The position numbers and the translations under genes were made by a program. Below the pieces are notes generated by a model that did no database searches, was not told where the DNA came from, and saw only the letters and a list, made by a program, of their open reading frames with translations. Positions 35,118 through 42,067 of a stretch of 42,067 nt of DNA are shown here, piece after piece; position 1 is the first letter of the stretch; each line of letters begins with the position of its first letter. This DNA is from a virus: the IMG/VR virus record IMGVR_UViG_3300042542_004360, positions 1-42,067 of that record, one strand, 5' to 3'.

Positions 35118-37042
35118 TACGCGTCCTCTTCTTCGATGAACAGCTTGGACACGACGTCGTCCACGATGGCCTCGCGGTCCTCCATGCCGAGGAGCTTCTC
35201 GCCCATGCCGTCCAGCTCGTCGGCCGCGAGGAACTGCTCGATGGGGCCGAACTTGTCGGTCAGGATCTCGACCACACGCTCGTCGTAGGTCGAGGCGGCG
35301 ACGACGACCTTCAGCAGCGTGGCTCGCCCGCCATGACGGTCGAAGCGGCCACGCCACTGAAGGAAGTCACCGGGCTTCCAGGGGAGCATGGCGAAGATCG
35401 CGAGGTCGGCAGTTTGCATGCCGTCGACGGCGATCCCGAAGGCTTGGCCGGTCCCCACCAAACAGCAGGGACCGGCGCTGCTTCGGAACCCGTCGGTCAT
35501 GTCGTTGCGCTCGGACTCGCTTACGCCGCCGTGCCCAACCCAGACCGTCGCGTTCTTCACCTCGTCGCTGGCGCTCGCGGCCTTTCGGATCGCTTCGCCC
35601 CAACGCTCGGCTTCCCGGCGACGCGCAGTGAACACGATAACCTTGCCGCCACCCTTCAGTCCTTCAAGGACCTCCGCCACGACATAGCTACGCTTTCGAC
35701 TGCTCGCCTCCGCAAGACGCGCCTCGATGAGACGTTCTCGCGCCGGTACATCCTCATAATCACCTCGCGCCTGACGCGCAAGCTGTTTGATAGCTTGATC
35801 GAAGGTTTGTGCGTCGTCGTAGCGCTCGGCCTTGTCCTGCGCGGACACCGGCAGGTAGACCACCTGGACGCGCGTCGGCGGCAGGCTGGCGTGGCTCTCG
35901 GTGTACGGCACCTCGTGCGTGAAGAAGGAGCAGCGCGCCCGAAGCTCGTCGATGTTGCTGCTCCCCTTGTCGTCGTAGCCGCCGTAGGGGTTCGGCGTAG
36001 CGTCGCAGTAGCGCTGCGCGAAGCTGCGGTAGCTGTGGGCGAAGCCGCCGGGCGTGAGCAGGTCGAGCTGCGACCAGAGTCGGCGCGGCCGTCCGTCGTC
36101 GAGCGGGGTGGCCGTGAGGCCGATGCGGAGCTTCAGCGTGGGCAGACGGCTGACGTCCATGATCGCCACGGACCACGCGTCACGGTCGCCGCTGGCGGTC
36201 TGGCGTCGATGGAAGTCCACCTTCCCGTCGGACCGGCTGACGGCCTTCCAGCGCTTCGACTGCCCGTGGATGTGCAGCTCGTCGAGGATGAGCACGGTCG
36301 CCTGGAGCGAGGCGACGAAGCCGAGGTTGTCGTTCAGCGACTCCGCACCGATGACGACGAAGCGGCGCTGCCCGTTCTTGGTGCAGTACTCGGTGTACTG
36401 GGTCCACGTCATGTCGCCCTTGCGGCGCTCGCTCTCCGGCAGCAGCCGCCACGGCAGGATGTTCGTGTACTGCTGGACCTGCGTCCACCAGACATGCCGG
36501 GCCTTCGCCGGACAGATGACGAGCACGGTGCCTTCGCGCGTGAAGGCGTCGATCAACGCGCCTACGGTCTTGCCGGCGCCGCACCCCCAGATGTTCATCA
36601 CCCACGGGCGGTTGCTGGCCCATGCTGCGCTGCGCTTCTGGTAGGGCGTCGCCATCTCAAGGACGTGTGGCTTCAGCTCGCCGCTGGCCACTTGGCGCTG
36701 CATGAGGGCGTTGCCCGTGTGCGTGAGCGTGTCGAGCGTCGCCGGGTCTGTCGGCCACGGCTGCACGAACTGCGCTCCACGGCGCGTCTCCGCGCTCCAC
36801 AGGCCGTTGAGGCCCCAGCCGGCGAGGAAGTGCTCCACGATGAACGCCGCGTGAACCGGGGCGTATACGTCGATGTGCGACGGAGGTCCGTCGTCAGGCC
36901 ACTCGTTCTTGGTCAGCCGGTACTTGCGGCGACCACGAATGGCCCACGCCAAGACACCGGGGATGTGCTGCTCCAGGCCGATGGCGTACTGGGCGAGCTG
37001 GGGGTCGAAGAGCTTGTAGAGGTAGTGGGGCTGGTCCCACAT
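35117..37042 (-). CDS. SF2/SNF2-like DNA helicase
   Basis: 641 residues, ATG 37042 with AGGAG 8 nt upstream. Motif I MNIWGCGAGKTVGALID (about 150-160), motif II LILDELHIHG (about 253), motif III GLTATPL (about 307), GGKVIVFTARRREAERWGEA (motif IV), and motif VI FLQWRGRFDRHGG (about 561). Phages use such helicases in fork remodelling and recombination. DELH in motif II is a mild variant of DEAH. The last codons (SKLFIEEEDA) are duplicated at 34394-34421. The N-terminal 120 residues are phage specific. Confidence 0.8.
   Translation of the reverse strand: MWDQPHYLYKLFDPQLAQYAIGLEQHIPGVLAWAIRGRRKYRLTKNEWPDDGPPSHIDVYAPVHAAFIVEHFLAGWGLNGLWSAETRRGAQFVQPWPTDPATLDTLTHTGNALMQRQVASGELKPHVLEMATPYQKRSAAWASNRPWVMNIWGCGAGKTVGALIDAFTREGTVLVICPAKARHVWWTQVQQYTNILPWRLLPESERRKGDMTWTQYTEYCTKNGQRRFVVIGAESLNDNLGFVASLQATVLILDELHIHGQSKRWKAVSRSDGKVDFHRRQTASGDRDAWSVAIMDVSRLPTLKLRIGLTATPLDDGRPRRLWSQLDLLTPGGFAHSYRSFAQRYCDATPNPYGGYDDKGSSNIDELRARCSFFTHEVPYTESHASLPPTRVQVVYLPVSAQDKAERYDDAQTFDQAIKQLARQARGDYEDVPARERLIEARLAEASSRKRSYVVAEVLEGLKGGGKVIVFTARRREAERWGEAIRKAASASDEVKNATVWVGHGGVSESERNDMTDGFRSSAGPCCLVGTGQAFGIAVDGMQTADLAIFAMLPWKPGDFLQWRGRFDRHGGRATLLKVVVAASTYDERVVEILTDKFGPIEQFLAADELDGMGEKLLGMEDREAIVDDVVSKLFIEEEDA
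35124..35151. repeat. 28-nt direct repeat, copy B (helicase 3' end)
   Basis: Source copy of the repeat at 34394-34421, within the last codons of the SF2 helicase gene. Confidence 0.85.
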
Positions 37043-37059
37043 GGCGGTTCTCCTGAAGG

Positions 37060-37680
37060 CTATTGAACACGGGCGTCACCGCCCCACTGCTGGGCCATCG
37101 CCAGTGCGATGCCCGAGAAAGTTTCGCTGCGGATCTTCCAGCGGTCGTCGGACGGCCCGAGACGGTTCTGGCCGCTGTCCGTCTGGTTTCCCCATCTCTT
37201 TCGGCCGTCGACGATTCTCGGCTCGACGATTTGTGTCGGGGTCAGCAACGGCAACCCCTTCAACCACAGACAGGTCGACTTCGATGCGTCATGCCCGTAC
37301 TGCCACGGCTGAATGATCTGGTCCGGCTTGCGGACACGACTGCTGATCACGCTGACCGGGTTCTCCACGGCGATGCGGCCGATGGGCGCCTCCATCAGTA
37401 GGCGCACGAAGTTCAGCGCGTCTTCGGTCAACTGCGGGTCGCGCAGGCCACGACGAGTCCAGTGCATCCCGGACACTGACAGATAGGTGCAGGGCGGGTG
37501 CGCGATCATCATGTCCCAACCAGCGCCCAGAATGTCGCTGACGTCTCCTTGGTAGTGCGGCCCCTCTGCGTCGCTCGGCAGTAGGTCGCAGCTCACGGCG
37601 TGGTGACCCAAGGCGCGAAAGGCGTCGCGCACGGCACCGCTGTACTCGCACGCGACAAGGACGCGAAGGGGGACGGGCAA
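37060..37680 (-). CDS. DNA cytosine methyltransferase-like protein
   Basis: About 206 residues. LRVLVACEYSGAVRDAFRAL (SAM motif I), then AVSCDLLPSDAEGPHYQGDV, WDMMIAHPPCTYLSVSG (motif IV, catalytic Cys in PPC) and GRIAVENPVSVIS (ENP motif VI) are those of the small phage C5-methylase relatives, which lack a full target-recognition domain. I chose TTG 37680 (SD CAGGAG, 6-nt spacing) because the promoter at 37704-37732 would put the more obvious ATG 37719 upstream of the transcription start. It begins the minus-strand DNA-processing block. Confidence 0.7.
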   Translation of the reverse strand: MPVPLRVLVACEYSGAVRDAFRALGHHAVSCDLLPSDAEGPHYQGDVSDILGAGWDMMIAHPPCTYLSVSGMHWTRRGLRDPQLTEDALNFVRLLMEAPIGRIAVENPVSVISSRVRKPDQIIQPWQYGHDASKSTCLWLKGLPLLTPTQIVEPRIVDGRKRWGNQTDSGQNRLGPSDDRWKIRSETFSGIALAMAQQWGGDARVQ

Positions 37681-37703
37681 GGTGGGCTCCTGAAGGCCCC
37701 ATG

Positions 37704-37732
37704 ACCATAGCGAGTCCATGACACGGCGTCAA
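37704..37732 (-). promoter_or_regulatory. Minus-strand promoter of the DNA-processing block
   Basis: TTGACG (37732-37727), 17-nt spacer, TATGGT (37709-37704). Only 6 nt (37733-37738) separate its -35 from the -35 of the plus promoter. Confidence 0.65.
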
Positions 37733-37738
37733 GGGTTC

Positions 37739-37767
37739 TTGACGCAGCGGTAGAGAGATGGTACAAG
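37739..37767 (+). promoter_or_regulatory. Plus-strand promoter of the XRE regulator operon
   Basis: TTGACG (37739-37744), 17-nt spacer, TACAAG (37762-37767). Predicted start near 37774; leader of about 28 nt with SD GAAGGAG before ATG 37802. Back-to-back with the minus promoter. Confidence 0.6.
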
Positions 37768-37801
37768 GACGCCATGCCTCAGTCCGAGGCGAAGGAGCAA
37801 C

Positions 37802-38110
37802 ATGAACGAATCTGTCGCCGTGATCGACCCCGAAACTGACGTCTTCATCCAGATCATCGAGGCGCATCGCCGGGTGCGTCATTGGAGCCTGGCCGAGTTG
37901 GCGCGGCGCAGCGACCTCACGCAGCCTGAGATCAGCCGTGTCATCCACGGCATCCGCATGCCGACCCTACGCCACGTACGCGGGCTGGGCAAGGCGTTCG
38001 CCAACGCGCCGTCTGCTCTGCCCGATGAGCCGCAGACTTCGGCGGAGTGGATCGCGCTGCTCGTCGAGCTGGCAGAGGCCGCCCGCCTGAGCGTGCGTAC
38101 GAAGGAGTAG
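37802..38110 (+). CDS. XRE-family HTH regulator (102 aa)
   Basis: A Cro/CI-type helix-turn-helix at residues 28-55: SLAELARRSDLTQPEISRVI then HGIRMPTLRHVRGLGKAF. The short C-terminal part is helical (AEWIALLVELAEAARLS) and lacks a peptidase domain, so it is Cro-like rather than LexA/CI-like. It sits immediately beside the divergent promoter pair (37704-37767), the natural place for a switch controlling both operons. The partner gene follows 2 nt after its stop. Confidence 0.7.
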   Translation: MNESVAVIDPETDVFIQIIEAHRRVRHWSLAELARRSDLTQPEISRVIHGIRMPTLRHVRGLGKAFANAPSALPDEPQTSAEWIALLVELAEAARLSVRTKE

Positions 38111-38112
38111 CC

Positions 38113-38787
38113 ATGACGCCCGAGCAGCTCGACGAGGCTGCGCGACTACGCGCCAGCGGCATGACGTACTCGGCCATCGGCGAGCGCTTCGGGCTCACAG
38201 CCAAAGCTATCCACAACCGACTGACGAAGACAGGTCGCGTCGTAGCCACAAGAAAATCGACCAAATCCGTGACGCGCTGGCCTGACCATGTTATTGCGGA
38301 CGCGCACCGGCGCTGCGTACTTGGAGAGGACCGAGACGCGGTCGCGGCGTCGCTGGGCATCAGCTACGAGGCCCTGCGTTCTGCCTGGCTCAAGCGTGGT
38401 CTGCCTGCGCTCACGAAGCCGCGGCGCTGGTCGAAGCGCGCTGTCTTGGAGGCGCATCGGCGCTACAAGCAGGGCGAGCCGAAGAACGACATCGCCGCCA
38501 GCATGGGCGTCTCGTGGGCGCACCTCTACCGTGCGATGCGCCGTATCGGCCTGTCGACGCGGGAGTTCAGCGTGGCCGCCCGACGCTACGACGACATCGG
38601 ACGGCGCGCGTACTCGCTGCGGATGCAGGGCAAGATGTTCAAGGAGGTCGGCGAGATCATGGGGTTCAAGACTGTGGACCCTGCGGCGACGGCAGCATGC
38701 GCGGTGTACCGGTACTGCCGTCGCTACAAGATTCAGAAGCCCGACCGCTTCATCGCGACTACGCCACCTTCACCCCGCGAACCGTGA
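38113..38787 (+). CDS. Multi-HTH DNA-binding protein (224 aa)
   Basis: ATG 38113 with AAGGAG upstream. At least four helix-turn-helix-like repeats: RLRASGMTYSAIGERFGLTA, CVLGEDRDAVAASLGISYEA, RYKQGEPKNDIAASMGVSWA and YSLRMQGKMFKEVGEIMGFK. The last repeat and the following YRYCRRYKI match part of the minus-strand protein at 17427-18224. Resolvase-like or homeodomain-like HTH repeats in series suggest recognition of a long or repeated DNA site. It overlaps the convergent endolysin gene by 29 nt. Confidence 0.6.
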   Translation: MTPEQLDEAARLRASGMTYSAIGERFGLTAKAIHNRLTKTGRVVATRKSTKSVTRWPDHVIADAHRRCVLGEDRDAVAASLGISYEALRSAWLKRGLPALTKPRRWSKRAVLEAHRRYKQGEPKNDIAASMGVSWAHLYRAMRRIGLSTREFSVAARRYDDIGRRAYSLRMQGKMFKEVGEIMGFKTVDPAATAACAVYRYCRRYKIQKPDRFIATTPPSPREP

Positions 38788-39460
38788 ACGGGAGCACCAG
38801 GTCCCAGTTCCCGTCCGCCATGAGCTTCTCGAAGGCTTCCATCCGGTAGATGGTCTTCTGCACCAGCGGGTTCTTGTTGCCGAGGAGCCAGCTCTTGCGG
38901 GCGGCCACGTACGCCTTCACCCACTCCTTCTCGTCGCCGCCGTTGGCGGGAGACTTCTGCGGGAACGCCGCACGGTGCGTGGCCACGCGGCCAGGCCCCG
39001 AGTGGATGCAGGTGTCGTAGACGACGGCGTGGCCGAGGGCGCTCACCAGGCCGATGGCCTTGGCGTGGTTCACGGCAGGATTCCAGTAGTTCTCGTCGAA
39101 GACCTCGTCCTGCGCCTGCTGCATGACGGGATCGGCCCCCGCTTCCTTGAGCAGGTTGACGAGCGCCTTCGCCCAGTCCGGGGGAGCCGCCGGGTTGAGC
39201 TTCGCCGTCTCGTCCGCGGTGAGCTTTGGCACGTACGGCTTGAGGGCCTCGGCGTGCTTCCCGTTCGCCGAGATGTACTTTGCGACGATCTTGTCGAGGC
39301 TTCCGGCGTTGTCGGTGGCCTGGTGCTTGCCGTACGAGATGCCCGCGCCATCGCGGAGGATCGTGCAGGTCTGGTAGGAGGCCGCGGTCGGAACCTTCCC
39401 CGTCTCGAACACGGAGAGGATGCAGTCGACGGCGTGCTTCTGGTCCTTGGTGATGCTCAT
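38759..39460 (-). CDS. GH46 chitosanase-like endolysin
   Basis: 233 residues. The N-terminus follows the GH46 (chitosanase-like, lysozyme superfamily) site: ILSVFETGKVPTAASYQTCT gives catalytic Glu19, and ILRDGAGISYGKHQAT gives Asp37 in the conserved YGKHQ context, then SLDKIVAKYI. Later GLVSALGHAVVYDTCIHSGP is also typical. Phage members of this group act as peptidoglycan-degrading endolysins. No signal peptide, so it needs a holin, encoded directly upstream with a TGATG junction. Confidence 0.7.
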   Translation of the reverse strand: MSITKDQKHAVDCILSVFETGKVPTAASYQTCTILRDGAGISYGKHQATDNAGSLDKIVAKYISANGKHAEALKPYVPKLTADETAKLNPAAPPDWAKALVNLLKEAGADPVMQQAQDEVFDENYWNPAVNHAKAIGLVSALGHAVVYDTCIHSGPGRVATHRAAFPQKSPANGGDEKEWVKAYVAARKSWLLGNKNPLVQKTIYRMEAFEKLMADGNWDLVLPFTVRGVKVA

Positions 39461-39861
39461 CAGTCCCCCTTAGAAGTAGACTTCGTGCCGAAGAAATAAG
39501 CGAAGACCATCAGGCACACATCCTTGATGAAGTGCAGGATGATCGTGTGCTCTTCGTCGCTGAGCAGCGAAGTATCCGGCCCGGCGATGAGGAGGTCGGC
39601 GATGTACGCGCCGATGACGAGCGCCACCAGCGAGGTCACGAACCGCGTCAGGTACTCCTGCTCGTTCTTCGCGGTGGCGTACATGCGCGAGATCCCGAAC
39701 TGGATCGACCCGACGATGAAGAATCCCAAGGTGATCGCCGCGAGCGTCGTGCCCTTGTCGTCGTACAGGCTCGGGTACTGCCGCGCGCCAGGGTGCTCGA
39801 CAACGACGGGCACCGTCTCGTGAACGACCTCAACGGCCTGCGGAGTCTGCTCTTCGTCCAT
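39460..39861 (-). CDS. Holin-like membrane protein
   Basis: 133 residues with three hydrophobic stretches: GTTLAAITLGFFIVGSIQFG, RFVTSLVALVIGAYIADLLI and FIKDVCLMVFAYFFGTK. The N-terminus is acidic and soluble (about 40 residues), the C-terminus short and basic. Size, number of spans and the one-base overlap with the endolysin start (TGATG) argue for a holin that opens the membrane at lysis. The exact family is not recognised. Confidence 0.6.
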   Translation of the reverse strand: MDEEQTPQAVEVVHETVPVVVEHPGARQYPSLYDDKGTTLAAITLGFFIVGSIQFGISRMYATAKNEQEYLTRFVTSLVALVIGAYIADLLIAGPDTSLLSDEEHTIILHFIKDVCLMVFAYFFGTKSTSKGD

Positions 39862-39876
39862 GATGCTCGTCCTCGT

Positions 39877-41379
39877 TCAGATGTCTTCGACCCAGATGAT
39901 GGAGGCGCTCACGTCGCTGGCGTTCACGCTGTACGCCGTGATCGTAAGCACGTCGCCCGCCTGCATGAACAGCGCCAGGTCCGTCACCGACTCTGTAGCG
40001 TTGCCGGTCTTGTTCACGGAGAACGCGTAGACCTGCGTACCGGAGCCAATCGTGAACGCCGTCGCCGCGGAGTCGTAGTCGGCCGCGCTGGTGTTGGCGT
40101 TGACACGCGCGAACTGCGGTGCCGTCAGCGTGCCGTTCTTGTAGACCTTGAAGTCCACCGTCTTGGTGCCGTCGCAGGCCACGCTGAACCGGTCGATCTG
40201 GAGCTGGGCCGTCGACAGGCGGTTGAGGTAGACCGTGCTGGCGCGCAGCGAGATCACCGGCGTCTCCGTCGCAGCACCAATCGCTTTGTTGGCGGTGGAG
40301 CCGAACTGTGCGCCGAGGAACTCAATCGGCCCCTCGACGAACGCCCCTCCAGACGCGCCGTACATCGTCACCGACGTGCCGGTGCCGGTGTTCTTCGACT
40401 CCCAGACCAGGTAGAGGTTCGGGTTCCGAAGGACCGTGCTGGTGCGCGTGTTGGCGTTCCGCACCTCATGAACGAGAAGCGGGCGACCAGTCTTCCCGTC
40501 CACGACGTAGAAGAAGGCGTTGCCGTAGCCGAGGTACTGGAACTGCACCCCGTAGACGTTGCCCTTCGTCGGGTCGAGCACCATGCCGCTGGGGCTGAAC
40601 TGTCCGCCGTCCAGTCGGTCCACGTTCCACGTCGACTGCGGAATGAACTGCTCGGTGGGCGCCACGCCCAACGTGAGGATGGCGAACGCACCGACCGCGC
40701 CGCTGGTGCCTGGGTTGAACGTCGAGGCGCCTGCGGGCCCGGCGATCTTGCGCGTGAAGTACACGACGTTCCCGACCGCCGCCGCGTCCCATCCACCGGC
40801 TGCGGACGAGTAGTTCGCCGCGGCGATCTCGGCTGCCGTGACGCTGGTGTTCGCGCCGTTGGTGACCGGCACCGTCACCGCCGGGCCGCCGTCGAGCGTC
40901 ACGGTCACGTTCGTCGCGCTGCCTGCCTTCGTTGTGATGGTCAGCGTCTGCACCTCGACCGTCGCCGTCTCGGTGTAGAGGATGCCGAAGGTCGCATCAC
41001 GGTAGCCGAACTGGTAGCCGGCCTCGATGTTGTAGAGGCCCGCCATCTGCTGGTTGCCGCTGCTGCCGGTGGTGAAGCGGGCCGTCCACTTCGCCATGGT
41101 GGCCTGTCCGGCGCGGTACTTCGCCACCTTCTTCGACGTGAGGCGTGCGTAGCCCGTCGTGGAGGTGCCGCTCGCCACGATGGCTTCGCCGTTCGTCGAG
41201 GTCACGGAAGCCCCGGTGCCGAACGTGTCCGTCGTCGTCAACAACGGGTTCAAGCCGGACACGAAAGCTACCTGGCTCGTCGGAGTCGGCGTGACCGTCT
41301 CCAGCTCCCCAAACCCAGACAACGGACCAGAGATGGTGGTGGACACGTTGCCCAAACGATTCGGGTAGACCTGAGACAT
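39877..41379 (-). CDS. Virion surface/fibre protein (500 aa)
   Basis: Starts MSQVYPNRLGNVSTTISGPL. It resembles a conserved virus structural protein: YQFGYRDATFGILYTETATV, TLTITTKAGSATNVTVTLDG, FIPQSTWNVDRLDGGQFSPS, and LDPTKGNVYGVQFQYLGYGN, a motif set seen in tailed-phage and some large-virus surface proteins. Beta-rich, Thr/Ser/Gly-rich and without cysteine clusters. Likely a tail fibre, spike or capsid surface protein. ATG 41379 overlaps the stop of the next gene upstream (TGATG). Confidence 0.6.
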   Translation of the reverse strand: MSQVYPNRLGNVSTTISGPLSGFGELETVTPTPTSQVAFVSGLNPLLTTTDTFGTGASVTSTNGEAIVASGTSTTGYARLTSKKVAKYRAGQATMAKWTARFTTGSSGNQQMAGLYNIEAGYQFGYRDATFGILYTETATVEVQTLTITTKAGSATNVTVTLDGGPAVTVPVTNGANTSVTAAEIAAANYSSAAGGWDAAAVGNVVYFTRKIAGPAGASTFNPGTSGAVGAFAILTLGVAPTEQFIPQSTWNVDRLDGGQFSPSGMVLDPTKGNVYGVQFQYLGYGNAFFYVVDGKTGRPLLVHEVRNANTRTSTVLRNPNLYLVWESKNTGTGTSVTMYGASGGAFVEGPIEFLGAQFGSTANKAIGAATETPVISLRASTVYLNRLSTAQLQIDRFSVACDGTKTVDFKVYKNGTLTAPQFARVNANTSAADYDSAATAFTIGSGTQVYAFSVNKTGNATESVTDLALFMQAGDVLTITAYSVNASDVSASIIWVEDI

Positions 41380-42065
41380 CAGTTACTCCGGGGGCTGGCC
41401 TTGACTTTCAGCTTCTCGTCTACCTTCTTCAGCAGGCGCTTCTCGAAGGCGGCCTCATCGAAACTATCAAGGTTCGAGGAGTACGACTTGACATTCTTGT
41501 CCAACCGTGCTACCTTTGCTTCAAGAGAAGCGATCTCCTTGCGAAGCTCGACCGTAGTAGCTTGGCAGGGTGGCGGCTGCACGCCTGCGAGTCCTGCGGT
41601 CTGCGTCTCCAGCTCCAGGCGCTTCATGGCCTGCTCGTGACGCTGCTCGCTGAGGGTGCTCCAGAACTTCCAGCCCGCCGTGCCGCCACCGACGACGATG
41701 AGCGCCATGACGACCATGAGGATCGGGTTGTCGCCCGCAAGGGCCTGCACCTGCGACAGGTCCGGGGGCGCGTCCGCGGCCACCTCGGAAGTCTCGGCAG
41801 GAGTCTGCGCCTGAGCCGGCGGCGCGACGATGTCGAGCACGTCTACGACATCGGACTGCTGGGCCTCCGGCTTCGGCGCGGACACAACGGGGGACTGCTC
41901 TGCACCGGACGCCTCGGGCAGAACAGTCTCAGCAACAGCGGGCGTCTCGGGCATGACAGAGTCCTCGTTGTAGTTGAAAGAGAAGACAACGCCCAGAGGA
42001 AGCGTGCAGCCTCGCAGCTCCTCTGCTGTGTTGGCGGTGAGCCAGATGCGTTCACCCGGCTCCAC
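41379..42065 (-). CDS. Membrane-anchored coiled-coil protein, 5' end uncertain
   Basis: Up to 228 residues in this window. The frame is open to the right edge, so the gene may start outside. A downstream ATG at 41954 (MPETPAVAETVLPEAS) with GAGGA upstream would give 191 residues. An acidic Pro/Ala-rich segment is followed by one membrane helix (NPILMVVMALIVVGGGTAGW) and a long coiled coil (VELRKEIASLEAKVARLDKN, FDEAAFEKRLLKKVDEKLKV). This layout, soluble, one span, coiled coil, near holin and endolysin, could suggest a spanin-like or virion-anchoring protein. Confidence 0.5.
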   Translation of the reverse strand: MEPGERIWLTANTAEELRGCTLPLGVVFSFNYNEDSVMPETPAVAETVLPEASGAEQSPVVSAPKPEAQQSDVVDVLDIVAPPAQAQTPAETSEVAADAPPDLSQVQALAGDNPILMVVMALIVVGGGTAGWKFWSTLSEQRHEQAMKRLELETQTAGLAGVQPPPCQATTVELRKEIASLEAKVARLDKNVKSYSSNLDSFDEAAFEKRLLKKVDEKLKVKASPRSN

Positions 42066-42067
42066 GT

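Noticed and set aside
34937-37066. 709-codon plus-strand open frame opposite the SF2 helicase
   Set aside because: Shadow frame; the minus strand has all helicase motifs.
39532-41640. 702-codon plus-strand open frame opposite the holin, fibre and coiled-coil genes
   Set aside because: Arg/His/Val/Leu-rich shadow translation with no start signal; the minus-strand genes have coupled starts and recognisable features.
1-42067. tRNA, rRNA, insertion sequence or integrase/attachment site
   Set aside because: I found no cloverleaf-like CCA-ending element, no transposase or recombinase motif and no terminal inverted repeats by reading; a tRNA scan would be decisive.

Overview
The window is a piece of a GC-rich double-stranded DNA tailed phage genome (Caudoviricetes). 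The evidence is a terminase large subunit cut off by the left edge, a portal protein, a scaffold-like protein, a holin/endolysin pair, a large replication, recombination and DNA-modification block, and dense 4-nt gene overlaps (ATGA or GTGA). I see no integrase, no partition genes, no tRNA and no CRISPR array, so a virulent lifestyle is likely but inferred. The host cannot be named. Promoters resemble bacterial sigma70 sites (TTGAC-N17-TAnnnT), and starts are mostly ATG or GTG with GGAGG-type ribosome binding sites. Major capsid, tape-measure and most tail genes are not recognisable here, so this is part of a larger genome.

Layout. (1) 1-4576, plus strand: terminase, portal, zinc-ribbon protein, two unknowns, scaffold-like protein. 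A promoter and two hairpins at 4573-4683 look like a small-RNA gene. (2) 4683-7948, mixed strands: lytic transglycosylase-like virion protein with small partners (minus), a beta-rich probable virion protein (plus) and a protein with an RNA polymerase alpha-CTD-like N-terminus (minus). (3) 7949-9187: 1.2 kb without a convincing gene, passing from about 90% GC to about 30% GC. (4) 9188-13752, plus strand: an early-type cluster of small proteins, including a Gp88-like protein, a 61-aa protein ending in an SSB-like acidic tip, a stand-alone WYL-like domain and several one-helix membrane peptides. (5) 13888-20530, minus: a helix-turn-helix protein with an operator-like palindrome, then an operon of SMC/Rad50-like ATPase, multi-HTH protein and DUF927-type helicase. 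(6) 20633-26931, minus: 22 small genes, nearly all joined by 4-nt overlaps. Nine end in the same cassette, which encodes the tail ERGEHRREEE and, at RNA level, a GC hairpin, a Shine-Dalgarno and the next start. (7) 26979-37680, minus: adenine methylases, UDG-DNA polymerase I fusion, Dps/ferritin-like protein, a probable ssDNA-binding protein, Sak4-like ATPase, Cas4/RecB-like nuclease, Mom-like DNA-modification protein, SF2 helicase and cytosine methylase. (8) 37802-38787, plus: XRE regulator and a second multi-HTH protein, read from a promoter back-to-back with that of block 7. (9) 38759-42067, minus: GH46-like endolysin, holin-like protein, large virion/fibre protein and a membrane-anchored coiled-coil protein.

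How it fits together. Blocks 5-7 are a replication and recombination factory protected by at least four DNA-modification enzymes. The most unusual feature is the repeated use of duplicated gene ends as translation-coupling cassettes: nine copies in block 6, and a separate 11-codon mini-ORF at 34387-34422 copied from the end of the helicase gene and placed directly before the nuclease gene. A 57-aa gene inside block 6 carries a stretch of a different DNA polymerase I fused to this cassette.
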